Below are positions 36,111-44,962 of a DNA stretch of 64,000 nt, piece after piece. The notes under the pieces were generated by a model. The model saw only the letters and a program-made list of their open reading frames with translations, was not told the origin of the DNA and ran no database searches. This DNA comes from Sphingomonas turrisvirgatae (GTDB taxonomy: Bacteria; Pseudomonadota; Alphaproteobacteria; Sphingomonadales; Sphingomonadaceae), in contig NZ_MDDS01000035.1 in the NCBI RefSeq assembly GCF_001721295.1, positions 166,061 through 230,060 of the forward strand. The letters run 5' to 3'. How positions within the stretch are numbered: position 1 is the stretch's first letter; every line of letters begins with the position of its first letter. The position numbers and the translations under genes were made by a program.

Positions 36111-36140
36111 TGCGCGCCCGGCCAATCGGTCGGGCGCGCA
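36111..36140. terminator. Perfect 10-bp hairpin after the GH43 gene
   Basis: TGCGCGCCCG (36111-36120) pairs with CGGGCGCGCA (36131-36140) around a 10-nt loop, 5 nt past the stop. CCTAACCTGTTTTAG follows, a weak T-rich tail. Confidence 0.65.
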
Positions 36141-36180
36141 CCTAACCTGTTTTAGATTCGAACCCTTTTTGCCGACCTGG

Positions 36181-36206
36181 GGAACAGGCGGCCATTCGGC
36201 ATCGTT
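36181..36206 (+). promoter_or_regulatory. EcfG-type general-stress promoter
   Basis: GGAAC (36181-36185), then 17 nt, then CGTT (36203-36206) matches the alphaproteobacterial EcfG consensus GGAAC-N16/17-CGTT exactly. The SRPBCC ATG lies 34 nt downstream, with AGGAGA between. Confidence 0.82.
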
Positions 36207-36239
36207 CTTGGCGCACGCTTTCCACACAGGAGACCTGCG

Positions 36240-36848
36240 ATGGCCGAGACGCTCGACCCGAACGTCGCCGACGATGCGCCGCTCACCACGTCCAAACGCA
36301 CCGATGCCGCACTTGATGCCGCGACCGCTACGCTGATCGACAAGCCCGATCAGGGAAACGCCGACACGCTGATCGGCCGGTCGGTGACGATCAACAAGCC
36401 GCGCGCCGAACTCTATGCCTATTGGCGCGACTTCACGAACCTTGCGACCTTCATGGAGAATGTCGAGCAGGTCGAGATACTCGACGCCGATCGTTCGCGC
36501 TGGGTGGTCAAGGCGCCCGGCGACACGACCGTCGAATGGGTCGCGCAGATCACCGAGGCGCGAGAGGGCGAGACGATCGCCTGGACCTCGGTCGAGGGCG
36601 CCGACGTGCCCAATAGCGGCCGCATCGACTTTCGCGACGCGACGGGCGGGCGCGGGACGGTGGTGACTGCGACCATCCTCTACGATCCGCCCGCCGGCAT
36701 CATCGGCAAGGTCGTCGCCAAGCTGTTCCAGCGTGAGCCGGCAATTCAGGCGCGGCGCGACCTGCGGCGCTTCAAGCAACTGATGGAAACCGGCGAGATC
36801 GCCACCGGCGCCCGCAACCGCCGCCTCCTCGAAGAAGGGAAGAACTGA
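36240..36848 (+). CDS. SRPBCC (polyketide cyclase/dehydrase-like) stress protein
   Basis: A 202-residue soluble protein. After an acidic 45-residue lead comes an SRPBCC fold: [36 protein letters not shown] and [27 protein letters not shown]. The [11 protein letters not shown] motif is typical of the cyclase/dehydrase subgroup often annotated as membrane-associated stress proteins. It is the first gene of a three-gene operon under an EcfG promoter, and its stop overlaps the next ATG (TGATG). Ligand unknown. Confidence 0.85.
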   Translation: MAETLDPNVADDAPLTTSKRTDAALDAATATLIDKPDQGNADTLIGRSVTINKPRAELYAYWRDFTNLATFMENVEQVEILDADRSRWVVKAPGDTTVEWVAQITEAREGETIAWTSVEGADVPNSGRIDFRDATGGRGTVVTATILYDPPAGIIGKVVAKLFQREPAIQARRDLRRFKQLMETGEIATGARNRRLLEEGKN

Positions 36849-38038
36849 TGCGCGCTTTGGCTTGGCACGGAAAGCATGATGTGCGCGTCGACACAGTCGA
36901 CGATCCCGAGATCCTCAACCCGCGCGACGCGATCATCAAGATCACCTCGACCGCAATCTGCGGGTCCGACCTGCACCTCTATGACGGCTATATCCCAACG
37001 ATGCAGGCCGGCGACATTCTCGGCCACGAATTCATGGGCGAGGTGGTCGAGACCGGACCCAAATCGACCTTGAAGAAGGGGCAGCGCGTGGTCGTGCCCT
37101 TCACCATCTCGTGCGGATCATGCTTCCATTGCGGCAAGCACCAATATTCGGCGTGCGAGAACAGCCTACCCGCCGACAATCAGGATATCGCGCAGACCGG
37201 CTATGGCCAGCCGATGGCGGGCCTGTTCGGCTACAGCCACATGACCGGCGGCTATTCGGGCGGCCAGGCCGAATATGTCCGCGTGCCGTTCAGCGATGCC
37301 GGCCCGATTGTCATCCCCGATGGCGTTGAGGACGAGAAGGTGCTGTTCCTGTCCGACATCCTGCCCACCGGCTGGATGGCGGCGGAGAATGCGCAGATCG
37401 AGCCGGGCGATACGGTCGCGGTCTGGGGCTGCGGCCCGGTCGGCCTGTTCGCCGTCCAGTCGGCGTTCCTGATGGGGGCCGAGCGGGTGATCGCGATCGA
37501 CCATTTCCCCCGTCGCCTCGAGCTCGCCAAGCGCTTCGGCGCCGAGACGATCAACTTCGAGGAATCGGCGACCTATGAGGCGCTGATGGAAATGACCGGC
37601 GGGATCGGCCCCGATGCCGTGATCGATTCGGTCGGCCTGGAAGCGCATGGGCTGTTCGCCGACAATGTCATCGACCAGATCAAGGTTTCGACATTCCTTG
37701 GCACCGATCGCATCCATGCGATCCGTCAGGCGATCATCGCGTGCCGCAAGGGCGGGCGCGTCTCGATGCCGGCGGTCTATGGCGGGTTCGTCGACAAGTT
37801 CCCGCTGGGCGCGTTCATGCAAAAGGGCCTGACGCTCAAGACCGGACAGACCCATGTTCAGCATTACATGCCCGCGCTGCTCAACGCGATCATGGAGGGG
37901 AAGATCGATACCACCTTCCTGATCAGCCACACCCTGCCGCTGGAACAGGCGCCTGAGGGCTACCGCATGTTTCACGACAACCAGAACGAAGTCACCAAGG
38001 TGGTGTTGAAACCCGAATGGCAGCAGGCGGCGGAGTGA
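36848..38038 (+). CDS. Zinc-dependent alcohol dehydrogenase (formaldehyde-dehydrogenase-like MDR)
   Basis: A 396-residue medium-chain dehydrogenase. The catalytic zinc site is Cys in [13 protein letters not shown] and [10 protein letters not shown]; the structural zinc cysteines are in [16 protein letters not shown]; the NAD motif is [17 protein letters not shown] followed by [17 protein letters not shown]. The long insert around 110-140 ([29 protein letters not shown]) is typical of glutathione-independent formaldehyde-dehydrogenase-like members. Substrate uncertain. In the EcfG-type operon it probably detoxifies an aldehyde or alcohol formed under stress. Confidence 0.9.
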   Translation: MRALAWHGKHDVRVDTVDDPEILNPRDAIIKITSTAICGSDLHLYDGYIPTMQAGDILGHEFMGEVVETGPKSTLKKGQRVVVPFTISCGSCFHCGKHQYSACENSLPADNQDIAQTGYGQPMAGLFGYSHMTGGYSGGQAEYVRVPFSDAGPIVIPDGVEDEKVLFLSDILPTGWMAAENAQIEPGDTVAVWGCGPVGLFAVQSAFLMGAERVIAIDHFPRRLELAKRFGAETINFEESATYEALMEMTGGIGPDAVIDSVGLEAHGLFADNVIDQIKVSTFLGTDRIHAIRQAIIACRKGGRVSMPAVYGGFVDKFPLGAFMQKGLTLKTGQTHVQHYMPALLNAIMEGKIDTTFLISHTLPLEQAPEGYRMFHDNQNEVTKVVLKPEWQQAAE

Positions 38039-38043
38039 CCGGC

Positions 38044-38826
38044 ATGTCGCGCAAACTGGCGATCGTCACCGGGGCTTCGACCGGCATCGGCTTCGAACTC
38101 GCGACGCTGGCGGCAAAGGACGGTTATGACCTGATCGTCGTTGCGGACGAGCCGCTGATCGATGCCGCCGCGCGCGACTTCGAACAGTTCGGCACGCAGG
38201 TGACGGCGGTCGAGGCGGATCTGTCGACCTTCGATGGCGTCGATACGCTGCTCGCCGCCGCCAAGGGTCGGCCGATCGACGTGCTGTGCGCGAACGCAGC
38301 GACCGGTACCGGCGGCGCGTTCCTCGACATCGAACCGGCGTTATGGCGCAGGGCGGTCGACACCAATATCTCCGGCACGCTCTATCTCATGCAGAAGGTG
38401 CTGAAGGAGATGGTCGCGCGTGGCGAGGGCAAGGTGCTGGTCACCGGGTCGATCGCTGGCTTTATCCCCGGAACGTTCAACGCGGTCTATGATGGGACGA
38501 AGGCGTTCATCGACATCTTCCTCCCCGCCTTGCAGAACGAGTTGAAGGACGTGAAGGGTGTCACAGTCACCAACCTGATGCCCGGACCGACCGACACGGA
38601 ATTCTTCGCGCGCGCCGACATGCTGGATACCAATGTCGGCCAGTCCGACTCCAAGGCCGATCCTGCTAAGCCGGCCAAGGACGGCTGGGAGGCGATGAAG
38701 GCGGGCAAGGCGTCGGTCGTATCGGGCTTGCTCAACAAACTTCAGGTCGCCGCCGCCGGCGTGACGCCGATGGCGGTGATGGCCGAACTGCACCGCGGCA
38801 TGGCCGAACCCAAGAACAAGGACTAA
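38044..38826 (+). CDS. Short-chain dehydrogenase/reductase, stress operon
   Basis: A 260-residue SDR with NAD(P) motif IVTGASTGIGFELATLA, DVLCANAATGTGG in place of the usual NNAG, catalytic Ser in VTGSIAGF and YDGTK (Tyr-x3-Lys). The C-terminus is Lys-rich and lacks the usual terminal tract, which suits this stress-linked SDR subgroup. It starts 5 nt after the dehydrogenase stop and completes the operon. Substrate unknown. Confidence 0.87.
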   Translation: MSRKLAIVTGASTGIGFELATLAAKDGYDLIVVADEPLIDAAARDFEQFGTQVTAVEADLSTFDGVDTLLAAAKGRPIDVLCANAATGTGGAFLDIEPALWRRAVDTNISGTLYLMQKVLKEMVARGEGKVLVTGSIAGFIPGTFNAVYDGTKAFIDIFLPALQNELKDVKGVTVTNLMPGPTDTEFFARADMLDTNVGQSDSKADPAKPAKDGWEAMKAGKASVVSGLLNKLQVAAAGVTPMAVMAELHRGMAEPKNKD

Positions 38827-38867
38827 GGACGCAGCGGCCCGCCCGGGGGTCGCCGCGCCAACGCGCC

Positions 38868-39194
38868 TCAGTCGCCGCTCGCTTCAATGACGGGTCCTTC
38901 GCCATCCACGCCGGTGCGCGGATAGCCGCTGCCGCCGGTGGCGTCGTCGTCATAATCCTCGCCGGCATTGCCGCCGCCCGCCCCGGCGCCTGCGCCATGG
39001 ACGGCGCCGGTTGCCGGATCGATATGGGCACGCTTGCCGGCTTCGGGCGGCGTCGCGTCGTCATCGGCCGCCGGCTGTCCGTCCCTGCCCGCCGAACCTT
39101 GCGCAGCCAGTTCGGCTTCGCGGGCGCGATGATAATCCTGGCCCGAATAGCCGTTTTCGGTATCGAACGGGTTGGCGCGGTTCTGCTCGTCCAT
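38868..39194 (-). CDS. Hypothetical acidic, disordered protein
   Basis: A 108-residue protein rich in Gly, Ala, Asp and Glu with no hydrophobic core. The N-terminus has NPFDTENGYSGQDYHRAREAELAAQ, and the middle is GAGAGAGGGNAGEDYDDDATGG. AGGAGA lies just upstream of its ATG, which supports real translation. It is convergent with the stress operon. Small disordered proteins of this kind often belong to stress regulons, but I found no EcfG element upstream. No family is recognised. Confidence 0.6.
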   Translation of the reverse strand: MDEQNRANPFDTENGYSGQDYHRAREAELAAQGSAGRDGQPAADDDATPPEAGKRAHIDPATGAVHGAGAGAGGGNAGEDYDDDATGGSGYPRTGVDGEGPVIEASGD

Positions 39195-39251
39195 GGCAAT
39201 TCTCCTCGCGCCATCAACGCTGGGCCCGCGCCGGCGATCCGCTCGGGCGAT

Positions 39252-39497
39252 TTAACCCGGGGTGACGATCGGGTGATCGAGGCGGACGGTGTCGAGCAGG
39301 CGCTCGACCTCCGCCACCTGGTCGGCACGGCCCGAGGGTGCGAGCGACCAGTTGCAATGGGCATGGGTGGCGATGTCGTGCAGCTTGACCGGCCCGACCA
39401 CGGCGCGCCACTGGCGCTGTGTGCCGCCTGCCCGCCTGACGAGCATGGTGACGATCAGGTCCTGTAACTGGCTGGCTCGCATACCGCCGATAACCAT
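39252..39497 (-). CDS. Small conserved-looking hypothetical protein after paoC
   Basis: An 81-residue protein (MVIGGMRASQLQDLIVTMLV...). It starts at ATG 39497, 19 nt after the paoC stop, with TCAGGACGG as ribosome site; ATG 39482 is an alternative. The sequence has an amphipathic N-terminal helix, a basic WRAVVGPVKLHDIATHAHCNW segment and an acidic tail. It lies in the same direction as paoABC and may be its last gene. I do not recognise a family. Confidence 0.6.
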   Translation of the reverse strand: MVIGGMRASQLQDLIVTMLVRRAGGTQRQWRAVVGPVKLHDIATHAHCNWSLAPSGRADQVAEVERLLDTVRLDHPIVTPG

Positions 39498-39516
39498 GCG
39501 CAGGCCGTCCTGACAA

Positions 39517-41736
39517 TCAGGCGTAGGCGGGCAGCTGGTCGAGATGCTTTTCAAGCGTGATCGGATAGTCGCGCACGCGCACCCCGGTTGCGTTGTAAAT
39601 CGCATTGGCCACTGCCGCGCCGACACCGCACAGCCCCAGTTCGCCGATGCCCTTCGCCTTCATCGGCGATACGGTCGCATCTGCCTCGTCCAGGAACACC
39701 ACCTCCTGATGCGGAATGTCGGCATGGACTGGCACTTCATAGCCAGCAAGGTCATGGTTGATGAACAGGCCGAAGCGCTTGTCGACTGCCAGTTCCTCCA
39801 TCAGCGCACCGCCCACGCCCATCGTCATCGCGCCGATCACCTGGCTGCGCGCCGATTTGGGATTCAGGATGCGTCCCGCCGCGCACACTGCCAGCATCCG
39901 CCGCACGCGCGTGACGCCGGTGAACGCGTCCACCCCGACCTCGACGAAATGCGCGCCGAAGGTCGATTGCTGGAACTTCTTGCCAAGGTCGCCCCATTCG
40001 ATCTTGTCTTCGGCTACCAGCTCGCCTTCGCGCGCTGCATCGGCAAGCGCGACCGATCGGTTGCCGGCGCGCACCTTGCCGTCGTCGAACACCGCGTCCG
40101 TGGCGTTGAACCCCAGCTTCTGCGCGACCGCCTCACGCAGCGTCACGCAGGCGGCATAGACGCCCGACGTCGCACTGCCCGCGCCGAATTGTCCGCCCGA
40201 TCCGGCCGAGCGGGGAAAGGACGAGTCGCCGAGCTTCACGACCACGCGATCGACCGGCACGCCCATCATCTCGGCCGCGGTCTGCGCGATGATGGTGTAG
40301 CTGCCGGTGCCGATATCGGTCATGTCGGTCTCGACCGTCACCCGGCCATCCTGACCCAGCCGCACCCGGGCGCCGGACGTCAGCGCCAGGTGATTGCGGA
40401 ACGCCGCCGCCACGCCCATGCCGACCAGCCAGCGGCCGTCGCGCATTTGCCCCGGCGTGGCATTGCGCTTGCTCCACCCGAACCGCTTCGCCCCGTCCTC
40501 AAGACAGCGGATCAGGTTACGTTCCGAAAAGCGCCGCTCGGGCTTCATCGGGTCGACTTGCGTGTCGTTCTTGATGCGGAAGGCGACCGGATCCATGCCT
40601 AGCTTTTCCGCCATCTCGTCGATCGCGATCTCCAGCGCCATCATGCCCGGCGCCTCACCCGGTGCGCGCATCGCATTGCCTTCGGGCAGATCGAGTACGG
40701 CAAGCCGCATCGCGGTCAGCCGGTTCGCGCCGGCATAAAGAAGTTCGGTCTGGTTGACCGCCGTTTCCGGCTCGCCCCCGGGCAGGTCACCCGATCCGCT
40801 TTCATGCGCGATTGCGGTGATCGTCCCATCCGCCTCGCACCCGATGCGAATGCGCTGGCGCGTGGCCGGGCGATGGGTGGTGTTGTTGGCGATCAGCGGG
40901 CGTTGCATCGCCAGCTTCACCGGTCGACCGGCCCCCTTCGCACCCAGCGCCGCCAGCACCGCATCGGCGCGCAGGAACAGCTTCCCGCCGAACCCGCCGC
41001 CGACATAGGGCGACATGAAGCGGATCTTGTCCTTGGGAATGTTCAGCGTCTTGGCCAGGTCCGAATGCCCCCAGGCGATCATCTGGTTCGACGTCCACAG
41101 CTGCAGCTCGTCGCCCTTCCAGGCCGCGATCGATGCGAACGGCTCCATCATCGCATGGCTCTGATCGGGAGTCGTATAGGTCGCGTCGAGCTTGACCGGC
41201 GCGGCATCGAACGCGGCCTCGAACTTGCCGGTACGATGCTCGGGGCCGGATTCGCTGCCCTCGTCGCTGTTGCCGCCATGCAGCGGCGCGGTCTTCAGTT
41301 CCTTGTCGAGATCGAACCGCCCGTCCCCACGTGCATAGTCGATCCGCACCAGTCCCGCGGCGGCGCGCGCCTGTTCGAACGTTTCGGCAACCACCACCGC
41401 AAGCGCCTGGTGATAATGATCGACATCCGGCCCGCCGAGCAGCTTGGCGGTGTTGAAATTGCCCTGGCCCAGCTTGCCGGCCTCTGCAGCGGTGACGATC
41501 GCGATGACGCCCGGGGACTGCCTTGCCGCGTCGAGGTCGATCGAGCGGACCCGGCCCTTCGCGATCGTCGCCCCGACGACATAGCCATAGGCCGCGTCGG
41601 GCGCCTCGCGATGGTGCTCATAGGCATAGGGCGCGGTCCCGCTCGTCTTGAGCGGGCCGTCGATCCGGTCGATCGGCTTGCCGACCACCTTCATGCGGTC
41701 GATCGGGTTGGTGCCCGCAGGCGTGTCGAACTTCAT
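39517..41736 (-). CDS. paoC: Aldehyde oxidoreductase, molybdenum-binding subunit (PaoC type)
   Basis: A 739-residue xanthine-dehydrogenase-family large subunit that binds the Mo-cytosine-dinucleotide cofactor and oxidises aldehydes to acids. Marks are [75 protein letters not shown] and the active-site Glu region [24 protein letters not shown]. It is encoded last in a paoA-paoB-paoC operon with ATGA overlaps. As in E. coli, PaoC should fold in the cytoplasm and be exported on PaoA's Tat signal. Confidence 0.9.
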   Translation of the reverse strand: MKFDTPAGTNPIDRMKVVGKPIDRIDGPLKTSGTAPYAYEHHREAPDAAYGYVVGATIAKGRVRSIDLDAARQSPGVIAIVTAAEAGKLGQGNFNTAKLLGGPDVDHYHQALAVVVAETFEQARAAAGLVRIDYARGDGRFDLDKELKTAPLHGGNSDEGSESGPEHRTGKFEAAFDAAPVKLDATYTTPDQSHAMMEPFASIAAWKGDELQLWTSNQMIAWGHSDLAKTLNIPKDKIRFMSPYVGGGFGGKLFLRADAVLAALGAKGAGRPVKLAMQRPLIANNTTHRPATRQRIRIGCEADGTITAIAHESGSGDLPGGEPETAVNQTELLYAGANRLTAMRLAVLDLPEGNAMRAPGEAPGMMALEIAIDEMAEKLGMDPVAFRIKNDTQVDPMKPERRFSERNLIRCLEDGAKRFGWSKRNATPGQMRDGRWLVGMGVAAAFRNHLALTSGARVRLGQDGRVTVETDMTDIGTGSYTIIAQTAAEMMGVPVDRVVVKLGDSSFPRSAGSGGQFGAGSATSGVYAACVTLREAVAQKLGFNATDAVFDDGKVRAGNRSVALADAAREGELVAEDKIEWGDLGKKFQQSTFGAHFVEVGVDAFTGVTRVRRMLAVCAAGRILNPKSARSQVIGAMTMGVGGALMEELAVDKRFGLFINHDLAGYEVPVHADIPHQEVVFLDEADATVSPMKAKGIGELGLCGVGAAVANAIYNATGVRVRDYPITLEKHLDQLPAYA

Positions 41737-42686
41737 GCGGACCTCGCAGTGTCGAGCGCCGCCGCGATGGTCCGTTCGACCAGCGGCAGTTTGAAGGCGT
41801 TATCAGGCGTCGGCTGGGCGCCTGCCAATAGCGCGGTCGCCGCCGCCTTCGCACCTTGCGGCAGCGCGGTGTCGGCGGCTTCGACCCGCCACGGCTTGTG
41901 CGCCAACCCGCCCGCCGCGATCCGGCCCGACCCGTCCTTCGCGATCACCGCGGCGACCGAAACGATGGCAAAGGCATAGGAGGCGCGGTCGCGCACCTTT
42001 TCATAGACGTGCCGGCCGCCGATCGGTTTGGGCAGGGTGACGGCCGTGATCAACTCGCCCGGTTCGAGCGCGGTCTCGATATGCGGCGTATCGCCGGGCA
42101 GGCGGTGGAAGTCGGCAATGGGAATGGTGCGCGTCGCCCCTTGCGGGTCGATCGTCTCGACCTTCGCGTCGAGCAGCCGCATCGCCACCGCCATGTCGCT
42201 GGGGTTGGTGGCGATGCACTTGTCGCTGCCGCCGATCACCGCCAGTTGGCGCGAATAGCCGCCGATCGCGCCACAACCCGACCCGGGCCTGCGCTTGTTG
42301 CACGGCATCGATGGGTCGTAGAAATAGGGGCAGCGCGTGCGCTGCAGCAGGTTGCCGGCGGTCGTTGCCTTGTTGCGCAATTGCCCGCTCGCCCCCGCCA
42401 CGATCGCGCGGGTCAGCACGGCATAGTCGCGGCGTACCCGTTTGTCGGCGGCAAGATCCGTGTTGGTGACCAGCGCCCCGATGCGCAGCCCCCCATCCTC
42501 GGTCGCTTCGATCCTGTCGAACCCGAGATCCTGCACGTCGACCAGATGCGTCGGCGTTTCGATCTCGATCTTCATAAGGTCGAGCAGGTTGGTGCCGCCT
42601 GCGATGAACTTGGCGCCCTGCCGCTGCGCCACCGCGCGTGCGGCCGTGACCGGATCGGCTGCGCGCTCGTAGGTGAACGACCTCAT
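41733..42686 (-). CDS. paoB: Aldehyde oxidoreductase, FAD subunit (PaoB type)
   Basis: A 317-residue FAD subunit. FAD binding is seen in [26 protein letters not shown] and [21 protein letters not shown]. The insert [20 protein letters not shown] carries the extra cysteines that bind a [4Fe-4S] cluster in E. coli PaoB, which sets it apart from ordinary CoxM/XdhB. It passes electrons between the Fe-S clusters and the external acceptor. Start and stop overlap both neighbours by ATGA. Confidence 0.9.
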   Translation of the reverse strand: MRSFTYERAADPVTAARAVAQRQGAKFIAGGTNLLDLMKIEIETPTHLVDVQDLGFDRIEATEDGGLRIGALVTNTDLAADKRVRRDYAVLTRAIVAGASGQLRNKATTAGNLLQRTRCPYFYDPSMPCNKRRPGSGCGAIGGYSRQLAVIGGSDKCIATNPSDMAVAMRLLDAKVETIDPQGATRTIPIADFHRLPGDTPHIETALEPGELITAVTLPKPIGGRHVYEKVRDRASYAFAIVSVAAVIAKDGSGRIAAGGLAHKPWRVEAADTALPQGAKAAATALLAGAQPTPDNAFKLPLVERTIAAALDTARSA

Positions 42687-43309
42687 GCCTTCGCTCCGGC
42701 GACTTCGGCCATCGCCTCGGCAATATTGGAATAGGCGCCGCAGCGGCAGATGTTGCCGCTCATCCGCTCACGCAGCTCCACGTTGGTGGGCCGCGCGGTC
42801 TTGGTCACGTCGGCCTGAACATGGCTCGGCACGCCGCGCTTGATCTCATCCAGCACCGCTACCGCCGAGCAGATCTGCCCCGGCGTGCAATAGCCGCATT
42901 GATAGCCGTCGTGCCGCACGAACGCCGCCTGCATCGGGTGCAGCTTCTCGGGCGTGCCCAGTCCTTCGATCGTGGTCACCTTGTCGTCCTGGTGCTGCAC
43001 CACCAGGCTCAGGCACGAATTGATTCGCACGCCGTTGACCAGCACGGTGCATGCGCCGCACTGACCATGGTCGCAGCCCTTCTTGGTACCGGTGAGGTGC
43101 AGATGCTCGCGGAGCGCATCGAGCAAGGTCGTGCGCGGATCGAGCGCCAGCTCGCGGCGCTTGCCGTTTACCTCGAAGCGCACCGGCATCGTCGCCATTT
43201 CCCGGCGCTCGGCCGAAGTGGATACCGGCACGCCGCCGGCCACCGCGCCCGCTGCTCCCGCCGTCAGAACGCCGCGCCGCGTCATCTCAAGCTCCGTCAC
43301 GCTGGTCAT
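42683..43309 (-). CDS. paoA: Aldehyde oxidoreductase, [2Fe-2S] subunit with Tat signal (PaoA type)
   Basis: A 208-residue iron-sulfur subunit. A Tat leader ([21 protein letters not shown]) exports the complex. Cluster II is bound by [16 protein letters not shown] plus NSCLSL, cluster I by [12 protein letters not shown] and [12 protein letters not shown]. Starts at ATG 43309 or ATG 43285 are possible; both keep the twin Arg. Its 5' end overlaps the unusual tail of the PL10 lyase gene by 23 nt. No XdhC/PaoD maturation gene is adjacent. Confidence 0.9.
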   Translation of the reverse strand: MTSVTELEMTRRGVLTAGAAGAVAGGVPVSTSAERREMATMPVRFEVNGKRRELALDPRTTLLDALREHLHLTGTKKGCDHGQCGACTVLVNGVRINSCLSLVVQHQDDKVTTIEGLGTPEKLHPMQAAFVRHDGYQCGYCTPGQICSAVAVLDEIKRGVPSHVQADVTKTARPTNVELRERMSGNICRCGAYSNIAEAMAEVAGAKA

Positions 43310-44798
43310 GCCCCATGCTGATTGCTGTACAGGTACCGCAGCGCTTGTAACGCACGGATCGCGGTATCGCCCAATCACCTCGTGCGGCGAACGGGAATTT
43401 CCGGGCAAGTCGCGTTCGGCCGGCGCTTCCCCCAGCGTCCGTGTGTAGCAGCCCCTTTGCTGGGGGCTCAGCTTGCAGGGGTCGGGGCGGTGATCGCTCG
43501 CAGCGGCGGGCGGGGCCTCGCCCCGCCCCTGCGGGATAGGCCGCGATCACCTTGGCGGGACGCGTGTTGAACCAGCTATAGCCGTTGCGCCGCTCGGCAC
43601 TGAGATCGGCTACATCGTCGTGGATCGTCTTGTCGCGATCGCCAAAGATCGGGCGCTGGGTTCGCAGATCGTAGAAGCGTGCCCAGATCGGCGGGGCACC
43701 TGGCTTTGCCACCAGCAGCCGCCCATCACGCCCGGTCGGCCGCGTCCATTCCACGTCGCGCAGCGCGTGCGCCCCAAGCCAGGCGACGCCATCGCGCACT
43801 GCAGCCCGGATTGCTGGCGAGCGGTCGGGCTGCTTCATCAGATATCCGATCAGGCCCGCGCTTTCCGCACTCGACAGCGCAGCCGGCTCGAAATTGCGCG
43901 CGCCGACCGGGGCGAGCGTGAAGGCGTCGTGCTGCTGGCCCCAGATGGTGCGCTTGCCGTCGATCACGACCTGCGTACGCACGATCAGCGCCGTTGCGCG
44001 CGCCGCCGCTTCGCCGGCCTGCGCCGCGATCGGGCCGGGCACTACCGCGAAATCGCCCTTGCGGCCCGCAACGTCCAGCATCAGCTGCGCGACCTGTCCC
44101 ACCGCGCCATCGTTGAAGGTCACGGCATCGTGATAGCCGCCCTGCAAGGGATAGACCTGCGGCCAGCCGCCATTGGGGAATTGCGCGGACAGCAAGTATC
44201 GCAGCCCTTTTTCGAACGACGCGCGGTAGCGATCTCCCTCCGCTCCGGGCAATTGCGCCTGCACCCGCGCCAGGAATCGCAACTCGTCGATCGTGGCATT
44301 GTTGTCGATCGTGCCGACATAGCGCCACGCGGCGTCGGCCTGGATATCGTCCTGAGCATAGCCGGGCAGGATTTCGCCGATGACATAGCTTTGCCCGCGC
44401 AGCCGCGCCGGGCCGGAACGGTCCTGGTTCTTGCCCCATCCGCCGGCCGGCGTCTGGAAGCTGACGATGGTGTCGGCGATGCGCCGTCCCTCAGGACCGG
44501 CATACCATGATGCGGGCCGATTCATCGGCATGCCGCCCCCGCCCGACGGCCCGTCAACAGGGCCGGCAGGCACGGCAATACCCTTGCGCTCGGCAGCCAG
44601 CGCCGCCTTGTCCGCCGCCATCAGCGCGCGTGATCGCGCGATGTAGGTTCGCCAAGCCGGCCGCTCGGCAGCCGGGGCCTGCTCGATCCGCGCCTCGGTC
44701 ACCGGCAGCGCCGACGTCATCGTGCCGATCACCTTGGCCCCTGACGGCACCGTAGTCATCGCGCTCAACATCAGCACGCTGCCAACCATCCGGATCAT
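43287..44798 (-). CDS. Pectate lyase PL10 with an abnormal C-terminal extension
   Basis: A 503-residue reading frame starting at ATG 44798 (AGGAGAG 7 nt upstream) with a Sec-type leader. The PL10 toroid core reads PASWYAGPEGRRIADTIVSFQ, TPAGGWGKNQDR, GTIDNNATIDELRFLARV, LLSAQFPNGGWPQVYPLQGG and YHDAVTFNDGAVGQVAQLML, to GYSWFNTRPAKVIAAYPA. It should end here. Instead about 80 residues of Arg/Pro/Gly-rich sequence follow, passing through two hairpins and into paoA, which looks like read-through after loss of the stop or an indel. Catalysis should still be possible. Confidence 0.83.
   Translation of the reverse strand: MIRMVGSVLMLSAMTTVPSGAKVIGTMTSALPVTEARIEQAPAAERPAWRTYIARSRALMAADKAALAAERKGIAVPAGPVDGPSGGGGMPMNRPASWYAGPEGRRIADTIVSFQTPAGGWGKNQDRSGPARLRGQSYVIGEILPGYAQDDIQADAAWRYVGTIDNNATIDELRFLARVQAQLPGAEGDRYRASFEKGLRYLLSAQFPNGGWPQVYPLQGGYHDAVTFNDGAVGQVAQLMLDVAGRKGDFAVVPGPIAAQAGEAAARATALIVRTQVVIDGKRTIWGQQHDAFTLAPVGARNFEPAALSSAESAGLIGYLMKQPDRSPAIRAAVRDGVAWLGAHALRDVEWTRPTGRDGRLLVAKPGAPPIWARFYDLRTQRPIFGDRDKTIHDDVADLSAERRNGYSWFNTRPAKVIAAYPAGAGRGPARRCERSPPRPLQAEPPAKGLLHTDAGGSAGRTRLARKFPFAARGDWAIPRSVRYKRCGTCTAISMGHDQRDGA
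43450..43528 (-). terminator. Two hairpins at the end of the PL10 gene, now inside its reading frame
   Basis: GGGCGGGGC (43508-43516) pairs with GCCCCGCCC (43520-43528), loop 3 nt. AGCCCC (43450-43455) pairs with GGGGCT (43463-43468). They look like old 3' untranslated structures and support the idea that the coding region once ended near 43530. Confidence 0.5.
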
Positions 44799-44897
44799 CG
44801 CGTCTCTCCTAACCTGGGGCACACCCTATCCGGCATTTGGCGAACCACGATGCAGAATTTTGTCGCGTGGCGACCGGCAGGAGCTGTCTTGTCCTGC

Positions 44898-44929
44898 AAC
44901 AAAAAGCCAGTCGTCCGCAGACGACTGGC
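44898..44929 (-). terminator. Rho-independent terminator after the TonB receptor
   Basis: A perfect 10-bp stem (GCCAGTCGTC 44906-44915 with GACGACTGGC 44920-44929, 4-nt loop) runs into TTTTTGTTG on the minus strand. It separates the receptor from the PL10 gene downstream. Confidence 0.92.
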
Positions 44930-44962
44930 CAAGAGTGCAGCGGCGTTCCCCATCGGGGAGGA

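Noticed and set aside
38827..39260. Search for an EcfG promoter before the small acidic gene at 38868-39194
   Set aside because: A CGTT is present on the minus strand, but no GGAAC lies 16-17 nt upstream of it.
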